Assembly: GCA_035652095.1 (NCBI GenBank)
Contig: DASREM010000021.1
Coordinates: forward strand, 112,112 to 176,111
DNA: 64,000 bases
Source of the DNA: DASREM01 sp035652095
Lineage (GTDB): Bacteria; Acidobacteriota; Terriglobia; Terriglobales; Acidobacteriaceae
Direction of reading: 5' to 3'
The notes under the pieces were generated by a model that was given only the letters and a program-made list of their open reading frames with translations, had not been told where the DNA came from and ran no database searches. Shown one piece after another: positions 17,559 to 26,149 of this stretch; position 1 is the stretch's first letter, and each line of letters opens with the position of its first letter. Made by a program: the position numbers and the translations under genes.

Positions 17559-18017
17559 ATGAGGAAGCGCAAAAGTCCGGCGCCGGTGGAAGAACTTGCA
17601 AGCCGGCTGCATTCGGCAGCCATCCATTTGCTGCGGCATGTGCGAAAGGCCGATAGTGCGACCGGAGAAGGGCCGGCCCGGCTGTCCGCATTGTCGGTCT
17701 TAGTTTTCGCGGGCCCCATGCCGTTGGGAAAGCTGGCCGCAGCCGAGCAGGTCAAGCCTCCCACCATGACGCGCATCGCGGCAGGCCTGGAGAAGAGCGG
17801 CCTGGTCGAGAGGGTCGGCGACGCAGGGGACGGGCGGCGCGTTTTGATTGCGGCTACGGCGAAAGGGAAACAACTCCTTTTGGCCGGGCAACGTCACCGG
17901 GTGGAATCCCTCGCGCGCGAACTGCGAACCATACCCCCCAAAGATCTTCATAGCCTTCAGAAGGCGATCACCGCCCTGGAAAAGATATTTCCTCCACATT
18001 CGGAAAAGAAGCCTTAG
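17559..18017 (+). CDS. MarR-family winged-helix transcriptional regulator
   Basis: 152 residues from ATG 17559, which has GGGGAG just upstream. The winged helix is seen in ARLSALSVLVFAGPMPLGKLAAAEQVKPPTMTRIAAGLEKSGLVERV with the wing GDAGDGRRVLIAATAKG, the usual MarR arrangement. Flanking helices should form the dimer interface. It probably represses itself and the divergent ankyrin gene through the 17474-17488 palindrome, with release by a small molecule that cannot be named. Confidence 0.87.
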   Translation: MRKRKSPAPVEELASRLHSAAIHLLRHVRKADSATGEGPARLSALSVLVFAGPMPLGKLAAAEQVKPPTMTRIAAGLEKSGLVERVGDAGDGRRVLIAATAKGKQLLLAGQRHRVESLARELRTIPPKDLHSLQKAITALEKIFPPHSEKKP

Positions 18018-18126
18018 CTGACATCTCCTCTCACTACTGTTCCGACCGAGTGGGAGCGTACGGCGACCCGAGGAATGTGCTCTGCCCTCGCACATCCCTG
18101 GCTGCTCCGGTAGAATCCAACCCCAC

Positions 18127-18837
18127 ATGAGGCGATTTGTTCTCTTTGTGGTCCTGGTCACGAGTATCGCTGGCGCCCAGGCTCCCGAGCCTGCGCTCGC
18201 GAAAGGCGTGGACCTGCTGGAACAGGGACGAACCTCGCTGGACGAGGGCAAACTGGCCGCCGCCCGGGCATATTTCGCCGACCTCGCCGAGAAGGACTCC
18301 AACAATTTCGCGGACTGGTATGCGCTTGCGCGGGTGCAGGCGTATCAAGTGGAGGCGTTCGTCCAGCACAATAAGAAGAAGGATGCCGAGCGAGCGCTGG
18401 ATGATGCGATCGCCAGCGTGCAGCGTGCCATCAGCATCAATGATAAGTCCGCCGACGCGCACAGCCTGCTGGCAGACCTCTACGGCCGCAAGACTTCGAT
18501 TGGCGGCGGCTTCATGGCTGGAGCCAAGTTTGGTCCGAAGTCAGATTCTGAAAACAAGAAAGCCCTCGCCATCGATCCGCAGAATCCCCGGGTCCATGCC
18601 AGCCTGGGACGGCAATACTTGCACGCGCCCCGCATGTTTGGCGGCGACGTTGACAAGGCTATTGCCCAGCTCAAACAGGCGACCGAACTGGATCCCAAGT
18701 CGGACGAGAATTTTGTCTGGCTCTCCGTCGCGTACCGGAAAAAAGGCGACACCGCCGCCGCGGACAAGGCTTTGCAGGAGGCCCTCCGTCTGAACCCGCA
18801 AAGCCAATTGGCGTTGAATGCCGACAAGATCAAGTAA
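18127..18837 (+). CDS. Exported TPR-repeat protein
   Basis: 236 residues. A signal peptide ends at SIAGAQAPE (about residue 18). At least three TPR-like units follow (ARAYFADLAEKDSNNFADWYALARVQ; ALAIDPQNPRVHASLGRQYL; ATELDPKSDENFVWLSVAYRKKGDTAAADKAL). It is probably a periplasmic protein-interaction scaffold. It lies upstream of the TonB-dependent receptor but is separated by 334 bp, so it need not be co-transcribed. Confidence 0.82.
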   Translation: MRRFVLFVVLVTSIAGAQAPEPALAKGVDLLEQGRTSLDEGKLAAARAYFADLAEKDSNNFADWYALARVQAYQVEAFVQHNKKKDAERALDDAIASVQRAISINDKSADAHSLLADLYGRKTSIGGGFMAGAKFGPKSDSENKKALAIDPQNPRVHASLGRQYLHAPRMFGGDVDKAIAQLKQATELDPKSDENFVWLSVAYRKKGDTAAADKALQEALRLNPQSQLALNADKIK

Positions 18838-19171
18838 GCAGGCCGTAACTTAGAGCCTGGATCAAGCGTGCGACTTAGAATCGAACCTCTGCGAGTTCAG
18901 GGCTTCAATGTGACCGGGGTTATTGCGAGCGGGGGCGGGCCCTTCGAAACCGCGCAGCACGGCGGCTGGACCGTTCTCCCATCCCGGCACTGGCGCGTGA
19001 CTAACCCTATCCCGACCAGCGTTCCAGCTTGCTTTCCTCATCGTCCTGATGTAAAAACCGACAAAACATAAACTAGGCAAATCGCGTTTCTGCGGAAGAC
19101 CGGCCATTGGGATCTGGACCGGTGGCATGTCCCTGCTCGCATGCAATGGCGATCAGGCAATTGGGAGACCT
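18838..19171. other. Intergenic region, no feature recognised
   Basis: These 334 bp before the receptor gene contain only short frames with no ribosome sites and no convincing promoter. A weak inverted repeat (ACCGG ... CCGGT) near 19100 is too short to call. Confidence 0.4.
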
Positions 19172-22100
19172 ATGACGACTCGCAAGCTCGTTTCACTCGT
19201 GTTGCTGCCTCTCATTTTCGCTTCCATCGCCTTCGGGCAAGGCGCTGCCAGCGGCGACCTGCATATCACCGTCCGAGATCAGAAAGGTGAACTGGTCACC
19301 AACGCGACGGTGACCGCCCGCGAGCAGGCCAAAGGCCTGGAGCGAAGCACGACCCAGAACTCCAATGGGGAGTATCGTCTGGTCTCACTGCCGCCGGGCG
19401 TTTACACAGTCACGGTGCAGGCCCCGGGTTTTGCCAAGGTGGAAGCGCACGACCAGAGCGTGACGGTCGGCCAGATGAAGGACCTGCCGATCACGCTGAC
19501 GGTGGCCACCGCCCAGGAAGTTGTGACCGTCAGCTCCGAAGCCGAGATCGTGGAAACTTCGCGAACCTCGACCACTGACACCATCGACCAGCGGCGCATT
19601 GACAATCTGCCCATCAACGGGCGCAACTACATCAACTTCACGCTGACCGACTCGCAGCTCACGCGCGACAATGCGCCCTCGATCGGCGCGGCGCCGACCT
19701 CCGGCCTGAACTTCAGCGGACAGCGGGCGCGCGCCAACCTGGTGAACGTGGATGGAGCCGACGCGGTCGACAACTCGACCAATGGCATCCGCTCGACGGT
19801 CTCGCAGGAAGCGGTGCAGGAATTCCAGATCATCACGAACAATTACGCCGCGGAATACGGCCGCGCCTCAGGCGGCGTGGTGAACATCATTACGCGCTCA
19901 GGGTCGAACGAGTTCCACGGCGACGTGTTCGGCTACCTGCGCAATCGCAGTTTCCAGGCGGTGAACCCGTTCTCGACCACGCCCGACCCGGCGTACACGC
20001 GGGTGCAGGCGGGCGCGGCGTTCGGCGGTCCCATCAAGAAGGACAAGACCTATTACTACTTCTCGTACGAGATCACGCGCCGGCATGAGACGGGATTCTC
20101 ATCGATCGGCGCCCCCAACGGGAGCTTCGGGCTGGTGCCGTATGACGCTTCGGCTTTATTCGGCGCTCCGGCGGGAACCTTTCCCATCCAGGTGACGCCC
20201 GATCAAGCGGCGTTCCTGCAACCGAACCTGGCCATACTGCCGCTGCAGCAGCAGTATGCGGTGGCAGCGGGAACGGCGTCAGGAATCGCAGTGAATGGCG
20301 CGTACCCGGCGCAATTCGCAGGGCTGGTGGCGCTTGGAGTGCTGCCCACGCCCAGCAACGGAAGCAGCCCGCTTTCGCAATTCTTCACTTCGTGCAATCC
20401 GTTCAACACGACTTGCAACGGATTGCCTTCGTCGTTCGCCACCCTGTCTTCACAAAAAGGAAACTTCCCCGTCTTCGAAGGGACCAGCCTGTATTCCCTG
20501 CGCATCGACCATAACCTGAGCAACAGCAATCGCATCACCCTGCGGGGCAACGTCAGCCCGAGTACGGTGACCGGGATTGAAGTCAACGGCCAGAACCAGA
20601 CCTTCGGGCAAAACGCCTTCTCGCGAACATCGCAGCAAACGTATCGCGACGCCACCGGGGTTTTCCAGGACACGTGGACATTTGGCAACAACAAGATCAA
20701 CGAATTCCGGTTCCAGTACGCGCGTCGTGGGCTGTCGTATTTCTTCTCCGATGCCGCCGGGGGAGGCGATATTGCGGTCAACATCCCAGGGTTCGCCTAC
20801 TTCGGGCGCGAGCCTTACTCCTACATCCGCAGGACTGAGCAGCGGTACCAATTCACGGATAACTTCTCGCTGGGAGTCGGACACCACGACCTGAAATTTG
20901 GCGCCGACTTCAACTATCTGCCGCTCGACGCCACCTTCACCGTGAACTACGGGGGAGTGTACAGCTTCGGCGCGCTGGACCCCACCGCGCTTGGATTCCC
21001 CAGTTCCGTGGGACCGATTACGGTCCCGGGATTTTCTCCGGTCCAGACTTACGGGCTGGGAATTCCCAGCACGCTGGTGCAAGGCATCGGTAATCCAACG
21101 GATTCATTCAAGAACAAGCCGCTCGGTGTGTACCTGCAGGATTCATGGCGAGTACGCCCGAACCTGACGCTGAACCTTGGGGTGCGCTACGACGTAGAGT
21201 TTCCACCTTCGCTCCCGCCTCCGACGGGACTGGCTGCGGCCGCGTACAACCAACTCGGATTGCAAAAAGGGATTCAGACCGACACCAACAACATTCAGCC
21301 GCGCATCGGCGTGGCATGGGACCCGAAGGGAGACGGAAAGTCGGTGTTCCGCGCGTCGTATGGAATTTTCTACGATCATCCGCTGCTGGGTCTCTACTTC
21401 CTGGGAGATGCTTCGGATGGATCGAAGAGCGGCCAGTTACTGTTCGCGGGAGGGGCGCCCTGCGACGGATCCGCGGTGGGCAGTCCCGGCAATCTGAACG
21501 CGACCAATATCTTCCAGGGAATCCTGGCGACCTCCGGCTGCCTGCCTGGAATTCAGGCCATCACCGGCTACCAGTTGACGTCCGCGGATGGGACGCGGAA
21601 CCCGCAGCGTTTTGATCCGTTCTTTCCCAACTCGGTGTTCAACAACCAGAATTATCTGAACCCCTCGACCTTCTTTCCGCTCGCGTTCCAGCCGTTCGGA
21701 TATCCGCAGGCGAAGAATTTCGTGTATGCCTACTCGCAGCAGGCGAACTTTACCTTCGAGCACGATCTGGGGAATGGGTTCTCGATGAGCGTGGCTTACA
21801 ACTACAACGGCGGCCGCCACTTGAACCGGCCGATCAATGCCAACACCACGCGCGGCGACTTCCTGCTGGAGAACTGGCGAACGGCATTGACGGACCCGAC
21901 GTCCAACGCCACGTCCGGGCCGCTCGCGGTGGGCACAGGCGCAGCCCCGTGCGGTTTCAGCCCGACGACGGGGGCCCCCTGGGTGTCTTCGGCATTGATG
22001 AACTTCTTCCGTCCCTCGGGACTGAACCCGGCGATCGCGGTAGCGCTGCTGAACAGCCCGGCCGCGGCCTGCGTGGGACTGGCGCAAGGAATACTACAAA

Positions 22101-22948
22101 CCCTGAAGCCGTTCGGCTTCAACACCAGCTGCGATCCAACCTCGCCGACGCTTGCGGGTTGCATTCCGTTCAGCGACATGGACGCGAACTTCTCGAACGG
22201 CAGTTCCGTGTATCACGGGCTGACGGCGAACCTGCGCAAGCGCTTTGGGAACCACTACGAGTTTCTGACCTCCTACACCTGGTCGCATGCGATTGACGAC
22301 TCTACCGATTTGCAATCGCCGCTTGCACCCCAGAATAGTTACTTCCCGTCGGCGGAGCGATCAAATTCGTTGTTTGACCAGCGGCACCGATTTGTATTCA
22401 GCGGCGTGTATCAGAGCGGCAAAGTAGGCAGCAGTGGATGGAAGAGCAAGCTACTGAGTGACTGGACGATCGCCCCCATCATTGAAGTCTCTTCGGGCAG
22501 GCCGTTCAACATCATCACTGGCAACGCCGACAATTTCCAATTCTCACCGGACACGGGCAGGCCGATCATTGTGCCCGCGGGAACGCCGACCTCTGCGTGC
22601 GGCAGTAAAACCGTGGCGTCGCGATTTTCGCCCAGCGGATTCTTCCAGGAGCCGTGCTTCCAGAGCGTTGCGCTTACGGCGGCGCCCATTTCTTTGACCT
22701 CGCCGGCGCTCGATGGCAACCTGGGACGGAATGCCGGGCTTAAACCTTACACGGTGTTCAATGACCTGCGAGTAGCGCGACGCATCCCTTTGGGTGAGCG
22801 GGTGAGCCTGGACGCGATCGTCGACATGTTTAACATCGCCAACCGCTTCAATGTAGCCGATGTGAACCAGATCTATACCAACGCGGGAGAACCCACGTCG
22901 GCGTATGATCCGCGGCAGCTTCAGTTTGCGCTGAAAGTGATCTGGTAA
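19172..22948 (+). CDS. Oar-type TonB-dependent outer-membrane receptor
   Basis: 1258 residues from ATG 19172, with GGGAG six bases upstream. A signal peptide ends at SIAFGQG. A carboxypeptidase-regulatory-like beta-sandwich (about 25-110; GDLHITVRDQKGELVTNATVTA, NGEYRLVSLPPGVYTVTV) comes next, then the plug domain (QRRIDNLPINGRNYINF, ASGGVVNIITRSGSNEFHG), and then a very long C-terminal beta-barrel ending in an aromatic residue (Trp), typical of outer-membrane barrels. The layout matches the Oar-like receptors abundant in Acidobacteria, often linked to uptake of oligosaccharides or other large nutrients. No partner transporter or enzyme lies beside it, so the substrate is unknown. Confidence 0.93.
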   Translation: MTTRKLVSLVLLPLIFASIAFGQGAASGDLHITVRDQKGELVTNATVTAREQAKGLERSTTQNSNGEYRLVSLPPGVYTVTVQAPGFAKVEAHDQSVTVGQMKDLPITLTVATAQEVVTVSSEAEIVETSRTSTTDTIDQRRIDNLPINGRNYINFTLTDSQLTRDNAPSIGAAPTSGLNFSGQRARANLVNVDGADAVDNSTNGIRSTVSQEAVQEFQIITNNYAAEYGRASGGVVNIITRSGSNEFHGDVFGYLRNRSFQAVNPFSTTPDPAYTRVQAGAAFGGPIKKDKTYYYFSYEITRRHETGFSSIGAPNGSFGLVPYDASALFGAPAGTFPIQVTPDQAAFLQPNLAILPLQQQYAVAAGTASGIAVNGAYPAQFAGLVALGVLPTPSNGSSPLSQFFTSCNPFNTTCNGLPSSFATLSSQKGNFPVFEGTSLYSLRIDHNLSNSNRITLRGNVSPSTVTGIEVNGQNQTFGQNAFSRTSQQTYRDATGVFQDTWTFGNNKINEFRFQYARRGLSYFFSDAAGGGDIAVNIPGFAYFGREPYSYIRRTEQRYQFTDNFSLGVGHHDLKFGADFNYLPLDATFTVNYGGVYSFGALDPTALGFPSSVGPITVPGFSPVQTYGLGIPSTLVQGIGNPTDSFKNKPLGVYLQDSWRVRPNLTLNLGVRYDVEFPPSLPPPTGLAAAAYNQLGLQKGIQTDTNNIQPRIGVAWDPKGDGKSVFRASYGIFYDHPLLGLYFLGDASDGSKSGQLLFAGGAPCDGSAVGSPGNLNATNIFQGILATSGCLPGIQAITGYQLTSADGTRNPQRFDPFFPNSVFNNQNYLNPSTFFPLAFQPFGYPQAKNFVYAYSQQANFTFEHDLGNGFSMSVAYNYNGGRHLNRPINANTTRGDFLLENWRTALTDPTSNATSGPLAVGTGAAPCGFSPTTGAPWVSSALMNFFRPSGLNPAIAVALLNSPAAACVGLAQGILQTLKPFGFNTSCDPTSPTLAGCIPFSDMDANFSNGSSVYHGLTANLRKRFGNHYEFLTSYTWSHAIDDSTDLQSPLAPQNSYFPSAERSNSLFDQRHRFVFSGVYQSGKVGSSGWKSKLLSDWTIAPIIEVSSGRPFNIITGNADNFQFSPDTGRPIIVPAGTPTSACGSKTVASRFSPSGFFQEPCFQSVALTAAPISLTSPALDGNLGRNAGLKPYTVFNDLRVARRIPLGERVSLDAIVDMFNIANRFNVADVNQIYTNAGEPTSAYDPRQLQFALKVIW

Positions 22949-22966
22949 CCTGCCCTGCGGCTTGAC

Positions 22967-22990
22967 GGGCGTGGCTTGCGGGACACGCCC
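22967..22990. terminator. Hairpin downstream of the receptor gene
   Basis: GGGCGTG (22967-22973) pairs with CACGCCC (22984-22990). There is no T-tract. It lies between the convergent receptor gene (stop at 22948) and the repressor gene (stop at 23052) and marks the left limit of the phage-like island. Confidence 0.35.
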
Positions 22991-23051
22991 GTGTCCAGTC
23001 GACCAAGCTGGTCTAGACCGACTGCCAACCCCGGGCGGGTGAATCCTTCGT

Positions 23052-23768
23052 CTAAGTTTCCATGCCTACGTAGCAGATTCGGCCTACCAGGTAGTCGGCC
23101 ACTTTCTTATCGTCTTCCATGGGCATAATTTCGACGGGGTAGGCCTGGTTATGAGGGCGAAGGACCAGGTGACGTCCGGCAAGTTCCACGTATTTGACGG
23201 TGCAATGTCCGTCTTTGTTGACCGCGTACATATTGGATTCGCCCTTGCGATAGGGCTTGAGAGAATTGTAATGACGGTCGATGAGGACGCTGGCGCCGGG
23301 GAGGAGGCGAGGATACATGCTCATCCCCTCGCGAGCATCGGCACGGATCATAACGAAGCGTTCCCACTGGTCACGATCGCCCTCGGGTTCGGCGCGCAAC
23401 TTGCGGAGGAAACTCTTCTTGAACTTCAGGATGTCCTTCACGTTCATGCTGATAATGAGGGGCTGGGAGGCGGCGACTTTGCCTTCGACGAGGAGAACAT
23501 TCTCGAAGTCGTCCTCGGCTGGGGGGAGAATGCTGGCACGCTTGTTGACCTCGGTAGGGTCGAGGAGGTCAAGGACAGAGAGGTGCTGAACGTTCAAAAC
23601 TTTGTCCATGCCCTCGAGGCTGAGACCGCGTTTGCGATTGAGGAAGTTGGAAATGTGAGCCTGCTTAAAGCCGGTCTGCTCAGCCAGGCGGAGTCCGGTA
23701 AGGTCGCCTTCCTCAATGCGACCCCAAAGCGTCCGACGGAGGTTTTCCTGCAGGGCTTTGAATTTCAT
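23052..23768 (-). CDS. CI/LexA-like phage repressor (HTH plus S24 peptidase-like domain)
   Basis: 238 residues. The N-terminal third contains a helix-turn-helix (GLRLAEQTGFKQAHISNFLNRKRG). The C-terminal half resembles the S24 autoprotease/dimerisation fold of LexA and phage CI: GMSMYPRLLPG supplies the candidate nucleophile Ser and TVKYVEL the candidate catalytic Lys. If active, it would self-cleave on RecA activation and release the lytic promoters, as lambda CI does. It faces away from the structural operon, the usual immunity-region layout. A TATACT -10 lies only 7 bp before the ATG with no ribosome site, suggesting a leaderless message as for lambda cI from PRM. Confidence 0.85.
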   Translation of the reverse strand: MKFKALQENLRRTLWGRIEEGDLTGLRLAEQTGFKQAHISNFLNRKRGLSLEGMDKVLNVQHLSVLDLLDPTEVNKRASILPPAEDDFENVLLVEGKVAASQPLIISMNVKDILKFKKSFLRKLRAEPEGDRDQWERFVMIRADAREGMSMYPRLLPGASVLIDRHYNSLKPYRKGESNMYAVNKDGHCTVKYVELAGRHLVLRPHNQAYPVEIMPMEDDKKVADYLVGRICYVGMET

Positions 23769-23775
23769 GAGCGAG

Positions 23776-23823
23776 AGTATAGCACCGCTCTATAGCCATT
23801 CGCTATTGTACATTCAAGTACAA
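23776..23823. promoter_or_regulatory. Repressor promoter and operator region
   Basis: On the minus strand TATACT (23781-23776) is a -10 element just before the repressor start. TTGTAC-6-GTACAA (23806-23823) is a perfect 6+6 inverted repeat. TATAGC-5-GCTATT (about 23791-23807) is a near-perfect second one. These are the likely binding sites of the repressor. The IS insertion lies 27 bp further, so it separates the operators from the rightward promoter. Confidence 0.6.
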
Positions 23824-23842
23824 CATCTATAAGGAAATAAAT

Positions 23843-23850
23843 ATCTTGAC
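23843..23850 (+). repeat. Left 8-bp target-site duplication (ATCTTGAC)
   Basis: ATCTTGAC directly abuts the left inverted repeat and is identical to 26483-26490. Eight-base duplications are typical of the IS1595 family. Confidence 0.92.
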
Positions 23851-23874
23851 CACGATTATGCACTTGACACATCA
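23851..23874 (+). repeat. Left terminal inverted repeat of the IS1595-type element
   Basis: These 24 bases, starting CACGATTATGCA, match the reverse complement of 26459-26482 at 22 of 24 positions (mismatches at the 13th and 19th bases). Confidence 0.92.
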
Positions 23875-23919
23875 TGCCCTTTGCTGAGATGATGGTTTCC
23901 GTTGGGGAGGCTGGCAGCC

Positions 23920-24876
23920 ATGAATCTCTTAGACATTTACAAAGAGCTTAACACCGAAGAAAAGTGCCTTAGATTCCTTGAAAATATGCGCTGGCCGGAA
24001 GGCGTGAAGTGCCTTGCATGCGAATCCGCGAACCTGCACCGCGTCACCAGCAAAGGCAAAACCAACAAGAAGACGGGCAAGGTTGGGCCGGATCGCGAAC
24101 TGTTCCAGTGCAACGAATGCCGCTTCCAGTTCACCGCTACCACGGGCACTGTCTACCATGACACGCACCTGCCTCTGACCAAGTGGTTCCTCGCCATCGC
24201 CCTGATTACGGAATCCAAGAAGGGCATCTCCGCTAATCAATTGAAGCGTGCACTCGGTGTGCAGTATCGCACCGCTTGGTATCTGGCGCACCGCATTCGC
24301 AAAGCGATGACGGAGCCGAATGCGCCGAAGCTCAAGGGCATCGTAGAGATTGACGAAACCTATATCGGCGGAAAACAGCGGGGACACAAGAACAAGCGCA
24401 AGAACAAGGATGTTGTCATCGGCGTACGTGAGCGCGGCGGAGAAGTTCGATTCCAGCAGACTGTAGACAACAAGGCAGACACGGTTTATGCCGTGATTGC
24501 AAAGAACGTCGCGAAGGATGCGGAACACATCATGACCGACGAGAGCCCGATCTACAATTTCAAGTTAACCCAGTTCCACAAAGTGCCGCACAGCCGCATC
24601 CGTCACAGGGACAAAATCTACGTGCAAGGCAATGTGCACACCAACACCGTCGAGTCCGCATTTTCTCTATTCAAGCGCGGCATCGTCGGTTCCTTCCACA
24701 ACGTATCCTTAAAGCATCTGCAACGCTACTTGGATGAATTTTCGTTCCGGTTCAATAATCGGAAGGCAGCGAATCTGTTCGGCATGACAGTGGCGCGGAT
24801 GGCGAAGTCGAGCGGAATCACGTACGAGAAACTGACCGAAGAAAACGCATTCACGCCATTCATTCGGCCAAACTAG
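23920..24876 (+). CDS. IS1595-family transposase (ISXO2-like DDE/DDN)
   Basis: 318 residues from ATG 23920, with GGGGAGG nine bases upstream. An N-terminal zinc ribbon (VKCLACES, later LFQCNECRFQF) is followed by an alpha-helical DNA-binding segment (GISANQLKRALGVQYRTAWYLAHRIR) and the ISXO2-like catalytic domain. The catalytic acids are in VEIDETYIGGK (first Asp) and IMTDESPIY (second Asp). NVHTNTVESAFSLFKRG holds the Asn/Glu region characteristic of the family. The full length of the family is present with no frameshift. It should cut and rejoin at the inverted repeats described for this element. Confidence 0.95.
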   Translation: MNLLDIYKELNTEEKCLRFLENMRWPEGVKCLACESANLHRVTSKGKTNKKTGKVGPDRELFQCNECRFQFTATTGTVYHDTHLPLTKWFLAIALITESKKGISANQLKRALGVQYRTAWYLAHRIRKAMTEPNAPKLKGIVEIDETYIGGKQRGHKNKRKNKDVVIGVRERGGEVRFQQTVDNKADTVYAVIAKNVAKDAEHIMTDESPIYNFKLTQFHKVPHSRIRHRDKIYVQGNVHTNTVESAFSLFKRGIVGSFHNVSLKHLQRYLDEFSFRFNNRKAANLFGMTVARMAKSSGITYEKLTEENAFTPFIRPN

Positions 24877-24891
24877 AACGGGGGCAAGCGC

Positions 24892-25323
24892 GTGCAAGAA
24901 GAAAGCAAACTAGATGCGAAACTCGCAAGCGAATTGCTGGTCACCAGCAATATTGATGAGATGTGGGAGTATTTATGGAAGGCCGTTCAGGCGACGTGCG
25001 AGAAAATCCAACTCGGATGGCAGATCGACCTCACGCCCAAACTTGCCGATGAAAGTGAAGTCATCTGGGTGACTGCCCCGCGTCAACTTGCTGATGATCA
25101 GTTCCACCAGTTCATACCTAAATTGGAAATCAGACTGGATCGAACAAAGAAACAAGTTCGCGCCAAGCTCGTGCATCGAAGCGGCAGCGAAATCCATTAT
25201 CCGATTAAGGCTGACCTCCAGAACAACAAGCCAGTGTTTGAGCGCAGCGGAACGCAATGCACGCCGCTCGCATTGGCGGAACACTTGATTGCTGAGCGTC
25301 TACTCCGCATGTCCCTGGATTAG
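24892..25323 (+). CDS. IS passenger: unknown 143-residue protein
   Basis: Begins at GTG 24892, 15 bp after the transposase stop, so it is probably co-transcribed with it. The sequence is helical at the N-terminus (LDAKLASELLVTSNIDEMWEYLW), followed by a mixed beta region (QVRAKLVHRSGSEIHYPIKA) and a C-terminal helix (LALAEHLIAERLLRMSLD). There is no signal peptide, no membrane segment and no motif I recognise. It ends 5 bp from the convergent passenger gene. Confidence 0.65.
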   Translation: MQEESKLDAKLASELLVTSNIDEMWEYLWKAVQATCEKIQLGWQIDLTPKLADESEVIWVTAPRQLADDQFHQFIPKLEIRLDRTKKQVRAKLVHRSGSEIHYPIKADLQNNKPVFERSGTQCTPLALAEHLIAERLLRMSLD

Positions 25324-25328
25324 CATGG

Positions 25329-25748
25329 CTAGTCAGTCTCAAGCTGTTCAACCGTGATGAAAAGATCATAGTTAAAGTTCGTGGCCGACCCCCCGTTAAC
25401 GTAGTACACGATTGGCCGCCCAGCAAGGGTGCGAACAACTATCACCCCTTGGCCGGTCCGCTGCGTTGGGTTTACTTCCCATGAAAATGTTTGGAAAATG
25501 TTTGTCTCATCGTCCCATACAATAGAAGGATCCCATTTACCCAAAGGTTTTTTGTCTGTCGGCAGCACCGTCATATATCCGGTGATTCGGTAGACTCCAT
25601 TGGTCGTCGGGTTAAGCAGCGTGGCAGGGGCAATTTTGCCGAACTGATTCAGCAGCGTCACTTGAGCCACAATGACAGGCGATTGGGCGAACGCAGAAGC
25701 GGAAGCTAAAACAATCAAACACAGAACTATCAAGCGGTTGCGTTTCAT
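25329..25748 (-). CDS. IS passenger: small secreted protein of unknown function
   Basis: 139 residues from ATG 25748, with GGAAAGG seven bases upstream. A clear signal peptide (KRNRLIVLCLIVLASASAFAQ) is followed by a beta-rich domain (SPVIVAQVTLLNQFGKIAP, YRITGYMTVLPTDKKP, TGQGVIVVRTLAGRPIVYYV). It resembles small exported proteins of Acidobacteria rather than a transposition factor, so it is true cargo. An earlier in-frame ATG at 25769 would add seven residues before the basic start. Confidence 0.62.
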   Translation of the reverse strand: MKRNRLIVLCLIVLASASAFAQSPVIVAQVTLLNQFGKIAPATLLNPTTNGVYRITGYMTVLPTDKKPLGKWDPSIVWDDETNIFQTFSWEVNPTQRTGQGVIVVRTLAGRPIVYYVNGGSATNFNYDLFITVEQLETD

Positions 25749-25793
25749 GGGCGTGCCTTTCCGCGCCAAACGTGGCGGGACGTAAGTGTAGCA

Positions 25794-25940
25794 TCACTTT
25801 TGTGGCGGGATTAACTTCGCAGGTTTCTTCTTGGCAGGCTTGATTTCGTCGCGCTTCATCGGGGTTCCGTGAATTAAGTTTTTCACGATTCCCTCGAACT
25901 GCTTTCGATCTACCACGAGTTTTTTCTTCTGCTTTGCCAT
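25794..25940 (-). CDS. IS passenger: 48-residue Lys-rich protein
   Basis: Read on the minus strand from ATG 25940 to TGA 25796-25794. It starts MAKQKKKLVVDRKQFEGIVK and has a Lys/Pro-rich tail (DEIKPAKKKPAKLIPPQK). Eleven lysines in the chain predict nucleic-acid binding. Small basic frames with a VVDRxxFxxxxxxL core often lie beside IS1595-type transposases in Acidobacteria, as far as I recall, but I cannot test this here. No strong ribosome site is visible. Confidence 0.5.
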   Translation of the reverse strand: MAKQKKKLVVDRKQFEGIVKNLIHGTPMKRDEIKPAKKKPAKLIPPQK

Positions 25941-26037
25941 GTTGCTCATTCCGGGCGCATTGGAAAACTTCCCACAGTCAATTCACAAGCGAGTGCAAAC
26001 TTAGTGTTCACTTCCCTGTGCTACGGTGCGCGGATAC

Positions 26038-26120
26038 GGAGGCTGACTGGTCGGTGCCAGACGCGGTCTTAAAAACCGCAATTCCGTCGCAGGAATGGTG
26101 TTCGACTCACCCAGCCTCCG
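26038..26120 (+). tRNA. Non-canonical 8/4 tRNA (allo-tRNA type), anticodon UAA, serine-like body
   Basis: The 83-base RNA folds as follows. The acceptor stem is GGAGGCTG (26038-26045) with CAGCCTCC (26112-26119), 8 perfect pairs. The D arm is CTGG-TCGGTG-CCAG with the conserved GG. The anticodon arm is GCGGT-CTTAAAA-ACCGC with U33 and anticodon UAA. The long variable arm is ATTCC-GTCGCA-GGAAT. The T arm is GGTG-TTCGACT-CACC, 4 pairs with a normal T loop. The discriminator is G (26120). CCA is not encoded (CAA follows). A 7/5 fold fails because it needs a T-C pair at the base of the T stem. The long variable arm plus G73 are serine identity elements; the anticodon reads the leucine codon UUA. 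Confidence 0.85.
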
Positions 26121-26149
26121 CAATTCCGCTCCAAGGAGGTTGCCCGTCC

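Noticed and set aside
22949..23051. Left attachment site of the phage island
   Set aside because: By eye, no direct repeat longer than a few bases is shared with the right edge (52666-52708). The hairpin at 22967-22990 fits a terminator better.
26038..26120. Ordinary tRNA-Leu(UAA) or a selenocysteine tRNA
   Set aside because: A canonical 7/5 fold needs a T-C mismatch in the T stem and the discriminator is G, not the A expected for leucine. The anticodon is UAA, not the UCA of tRNA-Sec.
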